57,618 nucleotides of DNA from an uncultured Lamprocystis sp. (GTDB lineage: Bacteria > Pseudomonadota > Gammaproteobacteria > Chromatiales > Chromatiaceae): contig NZ_CAIZIZ010000148.1 of the NCBI RefSeq assembly GCF_903933125.1, positions 1-57,618 on the forward strand, read 5' to 3'. The translations under genes were made by a program, and so were the position numbers. Position 1 is the first letter of the stretch; every line of letters starts with the position of its first letter. The notes beneath the pieces are model-generated. The model had not been told where the DNA came from. It did no database searches and saw nothing but the letters and a program-made list of their open reading frames with translations. Below, piece by piece: positions 35,399 to 44,641 of the stretch.

Positions 35399-36852
35399 TG
35401 CGCTCCCTGCTGTCCGTTACTAATGTTCTAGGGCGTCTGCTGCTGGTCGTCAGCCTGACCTATCTACTGCCCATCGCCTGTGCGCTGATTTACGCGGATG
35501 GAACCCTGCTGACCTTCGTATTCAGCATGGCTGCCTGTATCCTGACCGGCCTGCTGCTGATAGCGGTCACCCGGCGGCACCGCGTCGATCTCAAAGCGCG
35601 TGACGGGTTCATCCTGGTCGCCATGGCCTGGACACTGACTGCCGCCGTCGCGACCATACCCTTGATAATACACTCCCAGCTCTCGTTTACCGACGCCTTC
35701 TTCGAGACCATGTCGGGACTCACCACGACTGGGGCAACGGTGATGGCGACTCTGGACATCACCGCACCATCGATCAACCTGTGGCGTCACGCCCTGTGCT
35801 GGCTGGGGGGCATGGGGATCATCGTCCTGGCGGTCGCCATTTTGCCCCTGTTGGGGGTCGGTGGTATGCAGTTGATGCGCGCGGAGGTCCCGGGCCCGAT
35901 CAAGGACACTAAACTGACCGCGCGTGTCGGCGACACCGCGACCATTCTGTGGACTGTCTATCTGGGCATCACGATCGCCTGTCTCCTGGCACTCAAATTG
36001 GTGGGTATGGATTGGTTCAACGCGATCTGTCACGCTTTTTCGATCTTGAGCCTGGCCGGCTTCTCGACCCGCGACGCGAGTGTCGGTGCTTTCAACTCAC
36101 CGGCGATCGAAGCAGTGATGATCTTCTTTATGGTCGTGGCCGCCCTCAACTTCGCCACCCATTACACCGTCTGGCGCTCGCGCAGTTTGCGCGCCTATTG
36201 GCACGACGCGGAGGCCAAGGGGGTGCTCGGGGTTCTCTTGCTGAGTTGCATCGGCTGCGCCGGATATCTGTGGATGGTCGACACCTACGAAAACTATTGG
36301 ACAGCACTGCGCCACGTCAGTTTCAATTTGGTTTCAATCGCCACGGACTGCGGGGTCGTCAGCGTCGACTATGCCCAATGGCCTATTTTCGTTCCCTTCT
36401 GGATGCTGTTCTTGTCATCGGTGACCGCCAGCTCCGGGTCCACCGGCGGTGGTATCAAGATGATTCGCACCTTGATCCTGATACGTCAGTCTTCGCGCGA
36501 GCTTTCCCGCATGATCCACCCCAATTTGGTCGCGCCGATCACCATCGGCGGGATGCTGATCCCAAATAGCGTAGTGTTCGCGGTCCTGGGCTTCATCTTC
36601 CTCTATTTCATGAGCATCGTCGTACTGACCTTCCTGCTCATCTTCGGCGGACTCGACTTCATCTCGGCCTTCACCGCCGTGATCGCCTGCATCAACAACG
36701 CCGGTCCCGGCCTCGGCCAGGTCGGCCCGGCCACCAACTACGGCAGCCTGACCGACTATGAGATTTGGGTTCTGAGCTTCACCATGCTCCTCGGGCGGCT
36801 CGAAGTCTTCTCGCTGCTGATTTTGTTTACACCCCAGTTCTGGCGGAAATAG
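35398..36852 (+). CDS. trkH: Trk potassium transporter membrane subunit
   Basis: Membrane channel subunit of the Trk system, 484 aa with about ten helices arranged as four M1-P-M2 repeats. Pore segments include FFETMSGLTTTGATV, CHAFSILSLAGFS and SSGSTGGGIKMIR. Belongs to an operon with trkA. Confidence 0.95.
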   Translation: MRSLLSVTNVLGRLLLVVSLTYLLPIACALIYADGTLLTFVFSMAACILTGLLLIAVTRRHRVDLKARDGFILVAMAWTLTAAVATIPLIIHSQLSFTDAFFETMSGLTTTGATVMATLDITAPSINLWRHALCWLGGMGIIVLAVAILPLLGVGGMQLMRAEVPGPIKDTKLTARVGDTATILWTVYLGITIACLLALKLVGMDWFNAICHAFSILSLAGFSTRDASVGAFNSPAIEAVMIFFMVVAALNFATHYTVWRSRSLRAYWHDAEAKGVLGVLLLSCIGCAGYLWMVDTYENYWTALRHVSFNLVSIATDCGVVSVDYAQWPIFVPFWMLFLSSVTASSGSTGGGIKMIRTLILIRQSSRELSRMIHPNLVAPITIGGMLIPNSVVFAVLGFIFLYFMSIVVLTFLLIFGGLDFISAFTAVIACINNAGPGLGQVGPATNYGSLTDYEIWVLSFTMLLGRLEVFSLLILFTPQFWRK

Positions 36853-36865
36853 GCTGAAGCACAGC

Positions 36866-37951
36866 ATGCGACGTCGGCAATTCATCAGGGGCGTCGGGGC
36901 CGGCTCACTCGCCCTCGGCGCGGCCGGCGGGGGCCTGCGGGCGGCCCAGGCCCGGTCCGGGCACCGGTGGCGGATGGCGACGACCTGGCCCAAGAACTTC
37001 CCGGGCCTGGGGACCGGTGCCAACCAACTGGCGGCCCTGATCGGCGCGATGAGCGGCGGGCGGGTTCAGGTTCAGGTTTATGGGGCCGGCGAGCTGGTCC
37101 CGGCGACCGAGGTCTTCGCCGCGGTCGGCCGCGGCACGGTCGAGATGGGGCACGGCTGCGCGTCCTTCTGGCCGGGTAAGGGCGCGGCCGTGCCATTCTT
37201 CTCCAGCATCCCTTTCGGCATGACCGCGCAGGAGGTCAACGCCTGGCTCTATCATGGCGGCGGACAGGCGTTGTGGGACGAGGCCTATGCGTCGTTCGGG
37301 TTGGTCCCAGCCGCCGCGGGCAATACCGGGGTCAACATGGGCGGCTGGTTCAACAAGGAGATTCGGTCGGCCGCGGACCTGTCGGGCCTCAAGCTCGGCC
37401 TGTCGGGTCTGGGCGGCGAGGTCCTCGCACGCGCCGGCGGGACCCCCATCAAGCTGCCGCCCGATGCATTGCTCACGGCGCTGCAATCCGGGGTCATCGA
37501 CGGGGCCGTGTGGGTGGGTCCTTACGCGGATCAGGCCCTCGGCCTGTACGCGGTCGCCAAGTATTATTATTACCCTGGTTGGCATGAACCGGGCACCGTC
37601 GTCGAGGCCCTGATCAACACGCAGGCGCTCGAGGCACTACCCGCGGACCTGCGCGCCATCGTCCTGAACGCTTGTAAAGTGGCCAATCAGGACATGCTGG
37701 CCGAATTCACGGCACGCAATCCGGCGGCACTGAGCACCGTCGTCACCAAGCACCAGGTCGAACTGCGGCGCTTTCCGGATGACGTGATCTGCACGCTGCA
37801 TACGCGTGCCGACGAGGTGATCGCGGGGCTGGCGCAGCAGGACGCGTTCGCGGCGAAGGTCCACGCCTCCTATAAGAAGTGTCTCGCCCAGGCCAAGGCG
37901 TGGAGCGATATCAGCGCGTTCGCCTACCTGCAAGCGCGCGATCAGGCATGA
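36866..37951 (+). CDS. TRAP transporter substrate-binding protein, DctP family
   Basis: Periplasmic solute receptor, 361 aa. A twin-arginine-like leader (MRRRQFIRGVGAGSLALGAA) precedes the typical RWRMATTWPKNFPGLGTGANQLA opening. The ligand Arg region is near LALYHGGGQALWDE... and VNMGGWFNKEI. The TakP-like subgroup binds organic acids; the ligand here is unknown. No TRAP membrane subunits (DctQ, DctM) are adjacent, so it is an orphan in this window. Its stop overlaps the hemW start. Confidence 0.85.
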   Translation: MRRRQFIRGVGAGSLALGAAGGGLRAAQARSGHRWRMATTWPKNFPGLGTGANQLAALIGAMSGGRVQVQVYGAGELVPATEVFAAVGRGTVEMGHGCASFWPGKGAAVPFFSSIPFGMTAQEVNAWLYHGGGQALWDEAYASFGLVPAAAGNTGVNMGGWFNKEIRSAADLSGLKLGLSGLGGEVLARAGGTPIKLPPDALLTALQSGVIDGAVWVGPYADQALGLYAVAKYYYYPGWHEPGTVVEALINTQALEALPADLRAIVLNACKVANQDMLAEFTARNPAALSTVVTKHQVELRRFPDDVICTLHTRADEVIAGLAQQDAFAAKVHASYKKCLAQAKAWSDISAFAYLQARDQA

Positions 37952-39141
37952 CCGCGGGCCGACGTACAGTCTCGGCCGGGGATGATGCGCCCCGGTTGCT
38001 GCAGGCGCCGCCGCTCGGACTCTATGTTCACCTGCCCTGGTGCCTGCGCAAGTGCCCCTATTGCGACTTCAACTCACACGCAGTGGATGCCGAGCCGCCC
38101 TTCGCCGACTATGTGGCGCGGCTGCTGGTCGATCTGGAGCAGACATTGCGCGACCGCGCGGCACGGCGCCCGTTGCTGAGCATCTTCATCGGCGGCGGTA
38201 CGCCCAGTCTGTTTCCGGGGACCGCGATCCAGGCGCTGCTGGATGGCGTGCGTGAGTTGACGACCCTGACGGCGGATTGCGAGATCACCCTGGAGGCCAA
38301 TCCAGGCGCCGCGGATGCCGCGCGTTTCGCTGCCTATCGGCGCGCCGGTGTCAACCGGCTCTCGATCGGGGTCCAGAGCCTGGATGACACCATGCTGGCC
38401 CGACTCGGGCGCATCCATGATCCGGCGGCCGCGCGCGCCGCGGTCAGTGCGGCCCGGACCGCCGGCTTCGATCATCTGAACCTGGATCTGATGTTCGCGC
38501 TGCCGGATCAGACTCCGGCTGGCGCGCGGGCGGATCTGGATGCGGCGCTGGCGCTGGAACCGGAGCAGGTGTCCTATTACCAGCTCACGCTGGAGCCCAA
38601 CACCCCCATGCAGGCCGCGCCACCGGTGCTTCCGGACGCGGATCTGGTCGCGGATCTGGCCGCCGCCGGGGGTGAACAACTGCACGAGGCCGGGTATCGG
38701 CAATACGAGGTTTCGGCCCATGCCCGGCCGGGGCGGGCGTGTCGGCACAACCTGAACTATTGGCGTTTCGGCGACTATCTCGGGATCGGCGCTGGAGCCC
38801 ACGGCAAGCTGACCGACGCCGCCGCGGGCCGCATTTGCCGCACCGCCAAGCGCCGCCACCCGCGGGTTTACCTCGCCGCCGCCGCGCATGACCTGATCAG
38901 CAGCAGGCGGCAACTGGGCAATGAGGATCGGATCAGCGAGTTCGCGCTCAATGCCTGTCGCCTGACCCAGGGGTTCGAGCGGGGCTTGTTCGAGTCCACC
39001 ACCGGGCTGCCCTGGTCGCGGATCGCGGCGGTCGTGGCTGCCGCCGTCGCGGACGGACTCCTGCGGATGAGCGGTGATCACCTGGCGCCGACCGCCCTTG
39101 GCCGGGACTTCGGCGACGACCTGGTGTCACGCTTCCTGTAG
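37948..39141 (+). CDS. hemW: Radical SAM heme chaperone HemW
   Basis: 397-aa radical SAM protein of the HemW/HemN family. The cluster motif CLRKCPYCDF (Cys-x3-Cys-x2-Cys) follows GLYVHLPW. GGGTPSLF and EANPGAADAARFAAYRRAGVNRLSIGVQS are characteristic. HemW delivers heme rather than oxidising coproporphyrinogen, which would fit the heme-rich content of this genome. ATG overlaps the preceding stop (ATGA). Confidence 0.9.
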   Translation: MTAGRRTVSAGDDAPRLLQAPPLGLYVHLPWCLRKCPYCDFNSHAVDAEPPFADYVARLLVDLEQTLRDRAARRPLLSIFIGGGTPSLFPGTAIQALLDGVRELTTLTADCEITLEANPGAADAARFAAYRRAGVNRLSIGVQSLDDTMLARLGRIHDPAAARAAVSAARTAGFDHLNLDLMFALPDQTPAGARADLDAALALEPEQVSYYQLTLEPNTPMQAAPPVLPDADLVADLAAAGGEQLHEAGYRQYEVSAHARPGRACRHNLNYWRFGDYLGIGAGAHGKLTDAAAGRICRTAKRRHPRVYLAAAAHDLISSRRQLGNEDRISEFALNACRLTQGFERGLFESTTGLPWSRIAAVVAAAVADGLLRMSGDHLAPTALGRDFGDDLVSRFL

Positions 39142-39163
39142 GCGTCCAGCGCGATCGTCGGAT

Positions 39164-39283
39164 GTAGGGGCGGGTTTTAACCCGCCCCTCGGCCTGCTGC
39201 GAGGGTGTGATCGGAAGTGATGTAGTTTGTTTGGGCCAGGCCTCTCGGTAGGATGGGCATCGCTCTCGCTCTGCCCATCCTAC
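39164..39283. repeat. Two intergenic palindromes in tandem
   Basis: First: AGGGGCGGGTT (39166-39176) / AACCCGCCCCT (39179-39189), perfect over 11 bp. Second: GTAGGATGGGCA (39248-39259) / TGCCCATCCTAC (39272-39283), perfect over 12 bp. Both lie between hemW and rpmE; the first could terminate hemW transcription. The second resembles repeat family A in layout (GTAGGxTGG). Confidence 0.7.
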
Positions 39284-39380
39284 GCGCTGTGAAACCCAAG
39301 TTGCGATCAGCGGCTAACGATGATATCGTGCCGCGTTTCCTAGAGTTTAAGTGAGCCCGCACTGGGCGCAAAAGGGCATC

Positions 39381-39581
39381 ATGAAAGAAGGAATCCACCC
39401 GAAATACGCCGACGTCAAGGTCGCCTGCAGTTGCGGCAACGAGTTCGCAACCCGCTCCACGCTGGGCAAAGACATGCACGTCGAAGTTTGTTCCGCCTGC
39501 CACCCGTTCTACACCGGCAAGCAGAAGATCGTCGATACCGCTGGTCGTGTCGACAAGTTCCGCCGCAAGTACGCGCGCTGA
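39381..39581 (+). CDS. rpmE: Ribosomal protein L31 (zinc-binding form)
   Basis: 66-aa large-subunit ribosomal protein. It keeps the four zinc ligands (CSC near residue 16 and CSAC near 37), so it is the zinc-bearing type. MKEGIHPKY is the standard start; upstream in-frame codons are ignored. Confidence 0.96.
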   Translation: MKEGIHPKYADVKVACSCGNEFATRSTLGKDMHVEVCSACHPFYTGKQKIVDTAGRVDKFRRKYAR

Positions 39582-39717
39582 TCCTCCCGCGGCGCGCACT
39601 CGCGCGCCTCCCAGGCGGCCACTGCGGAAAAATTCATTCGAGATGCTAGTCAACCTGGCATCTCTTGTACTGTATCCGCTCGATATCATCGCCTCGGGCG
39701 CCGATTTCGTTATCTAG

Positions 39718-39800
39718 AGCGACGGGCCTGCGGAGCCTCTCATGTGCCACCGCGCTTGGGGCTCTCCTTAGCCCCAGCCGATCGGTGGTGGCCCGTCGCT
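39718..39800. terminator. Multi-stem hairpin at the 3' end of mdh
   Basis: Three nested stems: AGCGACGGGCC (39718-39728) / GGCCCGTCGCT (39790-39800); CCACCG (39747-39752) / CGGTGG (39783-39788); TGGGGCT (39757-39763) / AGCCCCA (39770-39776). All are perfect. The outer right arm overlaps the mdh stop codon. It may terminate mdh or be another nested repeat. Confidence 0.6.
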
Positions 39801-40785
39801 ACAGCATATGCTTGATCGCCTCTGCCTCGTCGGTCAGTTCCTTGAGCGTGATATTGATCTTCTCGCGACTGTAGGCGTCGATTTCCAGGCCTTCGATGAG
39901 CTTGAAGGATCCGCCCTTGCACTCGCAGGGTTGGCCGAACACGATCCCCGCCGGAATGCCGTAAGCTCCATGCGACGGAATGCCCATGGTGACCCAGCCA
40001 TCGGCGCCGAGGATCCAATCGTGCACGTGGTCGATGGCGGCATTGGCCGCGGACGCGGCGGAGGACAGGCCGCGGGCTTCGATGATGGCGGCGCCGCGCT
40101 TGCCGACGGTCGGCAGGAAGACGTCGTTATACCAGGTCTGATCGTTGATCAGGTCCTTGACGCTCTCGCCGTTGGACGTGGTGAAGCGGTAGTCGGCAAA
40201 CATCGTCGGTGAATGATTGCCCCACACCACCAGTTGCTTCAGGGACGATACGTCACGGCCGATCTTGGCGGCGAGCTGCGACAGGGCGCGGTTGTGATCC
40301 AGGCGCAGCATGGCATGGTAGTTGTCGGGGTTGGTGCGGCCGACCTTTTTGGCCGCCGAAGCGGCGATCAATGCATTGGTATTGCAGGGGTTGCCGACCA
40401 CCAGCACCCGCACGTCTTCCTTGGCGTTTTCGGCAATCGCCTTGCCCTGCACGGTGAAGATGGCGCCGTTGGCGCTCAGCAGATCGGCGCGCTCCATGCC
40501 CTTGGTGCGTGGCCGGGCGCCCACCAGCAGGCAGACGTCGGCATCCTTGAAGGCCACATTGGGGTCATCGGTGGCCGTCATGCCGGCCAGCAGCGGGAAA
40601 GCGCAGTCGTCCAGTTCCATCATCACGCCCTGCGCGGCCTGCTGCGCCTGCGGCAGGTCGAGCAACTGCAGGATGACCGGCTGGTCTTTGCCGAGCATTT
40701 CGCCGGAGGCGATGCGAAACAGCAGGCTATAAGCGATCTGGCCAGCGGCGCCGGAAACGGCAACGCGCATGGGGGCTTTAGACAT
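39799..40785 (-). CDS. mdh: Malate dehydrogenase
   Basis: NAD-dependent malate dehydrogenase, 328 aa, of the cytoplasmic-MDH-like (MdhII) type: [23 protein letters not shown] at the N-terminus, [30 protein letters not shown], and catalytic HSPTMFADY. It interconverts malate and oxaloacetate in the TCA cycle and complements sucCD in function, though the genes are far apart. Confidence 0.96.
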   Translation of the reverse strand: MSKAPMRVAVSGAAGQIAYSLLFRIASGEMLGKDQPVILQLLDLPQAQQAAQGVMMELDDCAFPLLAGMTATDDPNVAFKDADVCLLVGARPRTKGMERADLLSANGAIFTVQGKAIAENAKEDVRVLVVGNPCNTNALIAASAAKKVGRTNPDNYHAMLRLDHNRALSQLAAKIGRDVSSLKQLVVWGNHSPTMFADYRFTTSNGESVKDLINDQTWYNDVFLPTVGKRGAAIIEARGLSSAASAANAAIDHVHDWILGADGWVTMGIPSHGAYGIPAGIVFGQPCECKGGSFKLIEGLEIDAYSREKINITLKELTDEAEAIKHML

Positions 40786-40857
40786 AGGTCACTCCGGTGG
40801 TCAGCAGTGTGGTTAAGGTTGTTCGATGGGGGTTGATCATTGCACCCGAAACGCTAT

Positions 40858-41511
40858 TCACTTTATGAGTTTTGTCAATCCTGTCGATTGCCTTGGCGCG
40901 TCGCCGTCGTCTGCGTTGAGCAAGCGCTCCAGTTCCGCGATGTCGGCCCCCCGCTCGGGGCGCTCGGTCACCGGATCGAGCGGCGGGTTGCGTTGCGCGG
41001 CGCGCGGCAGCACAATCAGCTCGATCGGCGTGGTTCCGGCCACGAACCGAAACACCGGGTGGGCACGGCGCTCGCCCCCACCATAACGAAACAGATGTTC
41101 GTGCTGTTGCCAGGGAATGCGCTGCTCCATGAGCGCGAACACTAGGTCCTCCGAACAGTCCGCGTGCAGACAGAGTTGCACCCCCGCGTCCACCTGGCCG
41201 GATCCCCGCAGGACTGGACCAACGAGGCGCGGACTGAAGGAGCGGAAGGTACGCATCGCCTGGAGCGCGTCGGAGCGCAACCGCAGGACATCACGCGCAT
41301 GAGCATCGCCCTGAAAAAGTCTGCGTTGGGTCAGCAGCGCATCCGCAATCGCCTCCTTGGTCGGCCAACCGCGGCGATCAAGCACGCCGGTGCGTTCGGC
41401 GGCCTTGCGGCGTGCCCGATCGAAGTCCGCTTCCCCCTGTTCGACCATGATGCGGGCGGCCTCGTAGGCCATCCGCTCACGCGACGCTTGCGATCGGTCT
41501 CGTCCCGCCAT
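40858..41511 (-). CDS. Conserved protein, nucleotidyltransferase-like
   Basis: 217-aa cytoplasmic protein. An N-terminal helical part (YEAARIMVEQGEADFDRARRKAAERTGV) is followed by a segment that resembles a nucleotidyltransferase core (FSPRLVGPVLRGSGQVDAGVQLCLHADCSEDLVFALM). A recurrent gammaproteobacterial family with no defined role, as far as I recall. The ATG at 41511 has GAGG six bases upstream. It is divergent from pilM, where ponA is often found in relatives. Confidence 0.65.
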   Translation of the reverse strand: MAGRDRSQASRERMAYEAARIMVEQGEADFDRARRKAAERTGVLDRRGWPTKEAIADALLTQRRLFQGDAHARDVLRLRSDALQAMRTFRSFSPRLVGPVLRGSGQVDAGVQLCLHADCSEDLVFALMEQRIPWQQHEHLFRYGGGERRAHPVFRFVAGTTPIELIVLPRAAQRNPPLDPVTERPERGADIAELERLLNADDGDAPRQSTGLTKLIK

Positions 41512-41693
41512 CCGGCACCTCGACTGACTCAGACTGGGTTCACCGCGCCGCCATGCACCCGCATGCGCCTGCTCACCGCGCCCGGTGCCGACAGCGGCGA
41601 CACCACGACGGCGCAGTTTGATATATTTCGCGGGAAATCCCGTCATTCTGATGTAGGCTTTACGCGCGCACCGCCAGCTTAACAGAGAATCCT

Positions 41694-42767
41694 ATGTTCG
41701 GTCTCCGACCTAAGAGCAAGGCCCTGCTGGGCATCGACATCAGCTCGACCGCGATCAAGCTGATCGAGCTGTCGCACAGCGTTGGGTCGACCACGGCCCT
41801 CTATCGGGTCGAGACCTTCGCCATCGAGCCGCTGCCGAACAACGCGGTGGTGGAAAAAAAGATCGCCGATGCCGACGCGGTCGGCCAGTGCATCCAGCGG
41901 GCCGTGATGCGCTCCGGCACCAAAACCAAGCGGGCCGCGGTCGCGGTCTCGGGCTCAGCCGTCATCACCAAGGTGATTTCGATGTCCGCCGCGCTGTCCG
42001 AAGCGGAGATGGAAACACAAATTCAGTTGGAAGCGGATCAGTACATCCCCTATCCCCTGGAGGAGGTCAACATCGATTTTGACGTACTGGGACGTTCTCA
42101 GGCGAGTGCGGACATGGTCGACGTCCTGCTGGCCGCCTCCCGCCGCGAGAATGTGGACGATCGCGTGAACGCCCTCGAGACCGCGGGTCTGATTGCCGCC
42201 GTGGTCGATGTGGAGGCTTACGCCATCGAGAACGCCTGCGCCCTGATCATGGGTGAGCATGGCGACGAACGCGCCGAGCAGACGGTCGCCATCGCCGATG
42301 TGGGCGCTTCGACAACCACACTGCATGTGCTCCACGATGGGCAAGTCGTCTACACCCGCGAGCAGAACTTCGGCGGCCAACAGTTGACCGACGAGGTGCA
42401 GCGCCGCTACGGCCTGCCGCGCGATCAGGCTACCCAGAAGATACTCGACGGCGATGTCGCCGAGAATTACGACACGGAGGTCCTGGGTCCGTTCAAAGAG
42501 GCCCTGGCGCAGCAAATCGGTCGGGCGCTCCAGTTCTTCTACTCGGGGACCACCTTCAGCCGGGTCGATCAGATCATCCTGGCCGGCGGGGCCGCCGGCA
42601 TCCGCAAAATCGATGAACTGGTCGAAGAGCGACTGGGACTGCGGACCATCGTGGCGAATCCCTTCACCCAAATGACACTCTCGCCCCGGATCAAGGCACA
42701 GGAACTCATGCGTGAGGCGCCAGGCATGATGGTTGCGGTCGGTTTGGCCCTGCGAGGATTCGACTGA
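41694..42767 (+). CDS. pilM: Type IV pilus inner-membrane platform protein PilM
   Basis: Actin-like cytoplasmic ATPase of the pilus alignment complex, 357 aa. LLGIDISSTAIKLIELS opens the FtsA-like fold, and IADVGASTTTLHVLHDGQVVYTREQNFGG and ILAGGAAGIRKIDEL are the phosphate and adenosine motifs. It heads the pilMNOPQ operon. Its stop overlaps the pilN start. Confidence 0.96.
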   Translation: MFGLRPKSKALLGIDISSTAIKLIELSHSVGSTTALYRVETFAIEPLPNNAVVEKKIADADAVGQCIQRAVMRSGTKTKRAAVAVSGSAVITKVISMSAALSEAEMETQIQLEADQYIPYPLEEVNIDFDVLGRSQASADMVDVLLAASRRENVDDRVNALETAGLIAAVVDVEAYAIENACALIMGEHGDERAEQTVAIADVGASTTTLHVLHDGQVVYTREQNFGGQQLTDEVQRRYGLPRDQATQKILDGDVAENYDTEVLGPFKEALAQQIGRALQFFYSGTTFSRVDQIILAGGAAGIRKIDELVEERLGLRTIVANPFTQMTLSPRIKAQELMREAPGMMVAVGLALRGFD

Positions 42768-43342
42768 TGGCACGCATCAATCTACTTCCCTGGCGCGAGG
42801 CCGAACGGCGGCGGCGGCGCCGCGACTTCGCCATCCTTGGTGGCGTGAGCCTGGGGCTGGCGCTGGTCGTCGCCGCGGCGGTGCATTTTCAGGTCGAGGC
42901 CTGGATCGGCGCCCAACAAGCGAGAAATCAATTCCTCGACGAACAGATCAGCCAACTCAATCGCCAGATCAAAGAGATCCAGACCTTGGAGGAGACCAAG
43001 GCCAATCTCCTGGCGCGCATGAATATCATCCAGCAACTGCAACAGAGTCGCCCGGAGGTCGTCAGGCTGTTTGACGAACTGGTCAATGCCATGCCCGAAG
43101 GGGTCTTTCTGACCCGGATGGAACAGACCGGCCGCAGTGTCGTGCTCGAGGGCCGGGCCCAATCGAATGCGCGTGTCTCCGCCTTCATGCGCAGCGTCGA
43201 GGGATCCGCCTGGATCGGTAACCCGCGCCTCCTGCTGATCGAGAACAAGGACAAGACCGGCACCGGCCTCAGTCATTTCCGCTTGTCATTCGACCAGATA
43301 CAACCGGGAGTCGCGGCCGGCGACGCGGCGAGCCCGACGTGA
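42767..43342 (+). CDS. pilN: Type IV pilus assembly protein PilN
   Basis: 191-aa bitopic membrane protein. The N-terminal MARINLLPWREAERRRRRRDF is the peptide that binds PilM. One helix (about 27-43), then a coiled coil and a ferredoxin-like periplasmic domain. It pairs with PilO. Confidence 0.95.
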   Translation: MARINLLPWREAERRRRRRDFAILGGVSLGLALVVAAAVHFQVEAWIGAQQARNQFLDEQISQLNRQIKEIQTLEETKANLLARMNIIQQLQQSRPEVVRLFDELVNAMPEGVFLTRMEQTGRSVVLEGRAQSNARVSAFMRSVEGSAWIGNPRLLLIENKDKTGTGLSHFRLSFDQIQPGVAAGDAASPT

Positions 43343-43413
43343 CGTCCTGACCCCGACGATCCGCCAGTCACGACGCAACCAGGCAAGACTCAACCGACTC
43401 ACCAGAATCCCTC

Positions 43414-44019
43414 ATGGACCTGCGCGACCTCAACGAACTCGACCTGAATAACATCGGCGAATGGCCGTCGGCGATCAAGGCGCTCGTGATCCTGATCGGC
43501 TGCATCGCCATCGGCGGGGCGGTTTACTATCTGGACACGCAGAACCAGCTCTTGCGCCTGGACCAGGAGCGCGCCAAGGAACTGGAGCTGCGCCAGACCT
43601 TCGAAACCAAGCAACGCAAGGCCGCCAATCTCGATGCCTATCGGCAGCAGCTCGAAGAGATGAAAGAATCCTTCGGCGCCATGCTGCGCCAACTGCCGGA
43701 CAAGACCGAGGTTGCCGCGCTGCTGGTCGATGTCTCGCAGACCGGGCTGGCCGCGGGGCTGGAGTTCGAGCTGTTCCAACCCGAGGGAGAGCAATCGAAG
43801 GACTTCTACGCGGAACTGCCGATCAACATCCGGGTCACCGGCCGTTATCACGAGTTCGGCCGCTTCATCAGCGGTCTCGCCGCCCTGCCGCGGATCGTGA
43901 CCATCCATGACGTGAAGATTTCCAATCCTGGGGGCGAGCGGGGGGCAGCGGACGCTAAGCTGCTGCTGCAGGCCCAAGTCAAGACCTATCGGTACCTGGA
44001 CGAGGCGGCGACCAAATGA
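43414..44019 (+). CDS. pilO: Type IV pilus assembly protein PilO
   Basis: 201-aa bitopic protein with one helix (about 20-40), a coiled coil (LELRQTFETKQRKAANLDAYRQQL) and a ferredoxin-like periplasmic domain ending INIRVTGRYHEFGRFISGLA. It overlaps pilP by four bases. Confidence 0.95.
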   Translation: MDLRDLNELDLNNIGEWPSAIKALVILIGCIAIGGAVYYLDTQNQLLRLDQERAKELELRQTFETKQRKAANLDAYRQQLEEMKESFGAMLRQLPDKTEVAALLVDVSQTGLAAGLEFELFQPEGEQSKDFYAELPINIRVTGRYHEFGRFISGLAALPRIVTIHDVKISNPGGERGAADAKLLLQAQVKTYRYLDEAATK

Positions 44020-44621
44020 CAGCGCCTGTACACTTTCCGCGGCGGGTTCTCGCGGTGCTCCCGACCGCGGGCGGTGCCCGCTCCCGCGGGTTCCGGCGTG
44101 TCCGGCTTCTGCGGCTGCTCGTTCCCGTGCTATTGTCGGTGCTGTTCGCGGGCTGTGGCGGGGCGGACAAGAGTGACTTGGAGGAGTATGTCCAGAAGGT
44201 CAAGGCGCGTGATCCGGGTCCGATCGAGCCGCTCCCGGACATCAAGCAGATCAACACCTTCGTCTATGAGCCCGCCGAGCGTCGGGACCCCTTCGTGGTC
44301 GACGTGCGCGGCGGCGATCTGCCGGCCGCCGCGCCGGGCAACAGCCTTGCGCCTGACCCGCTGCGGCGCAAGGAAGAACTGGAGGGGTTCGCACTCGACG
44401 CCTTGCGGATGGTGGGCACCCTGGAACAGAACCAGACCCGGTGGGGGCTGATCCGCGGACCCAATGGTATTCTGCACCGCGTGCGCGTCGGCAACTACCT
44501 GGGGATGAACAATGGTCAGATTATCAACATCAGCGACGAAGCGATCCAATTGACCGAGATCGTGTCGGAAGGCCCCGGCGAATGGCGTGAGCGCCAAGCG
44601 ACGGTCCAGCTCAGCCAGTAA
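44016..44621 (+). CDS. pilP: Type IV pilus lipoprotein PilP
   Basis: 201-aa inner-membrane lipoprotein that links PilNO to the PilQ secretin. Lipobox LFAGC near residue 47; the N-region before it is unusually long, so the true start may be a later codon. The beta-sandwich domain has the usual LDALRMVGTLEQNQTRWGLIRGPNGILHRV. Confidence 0.92.
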   Translation: MTAPVHFPRRVLAVLPTAGGARSRGFRRVRLLRLLVPVLLSVLFAGCGGADKSDLEEYVQKVKARDPGPIEPLPDIKQINTFVYEPAERRDPFVVDVRGGDLPAAAPGNSLAPDPLRRKEELEGFALDALRMVGTLEQNQTRWGLIRGPNGILHRVRVGNYLGMNNGQIINISDEAIQLTEIVSEGPGEWRERQATVQLSQ

Positions 44622-44641
44622 CCCTTGGAGGGCAAGCCGCG

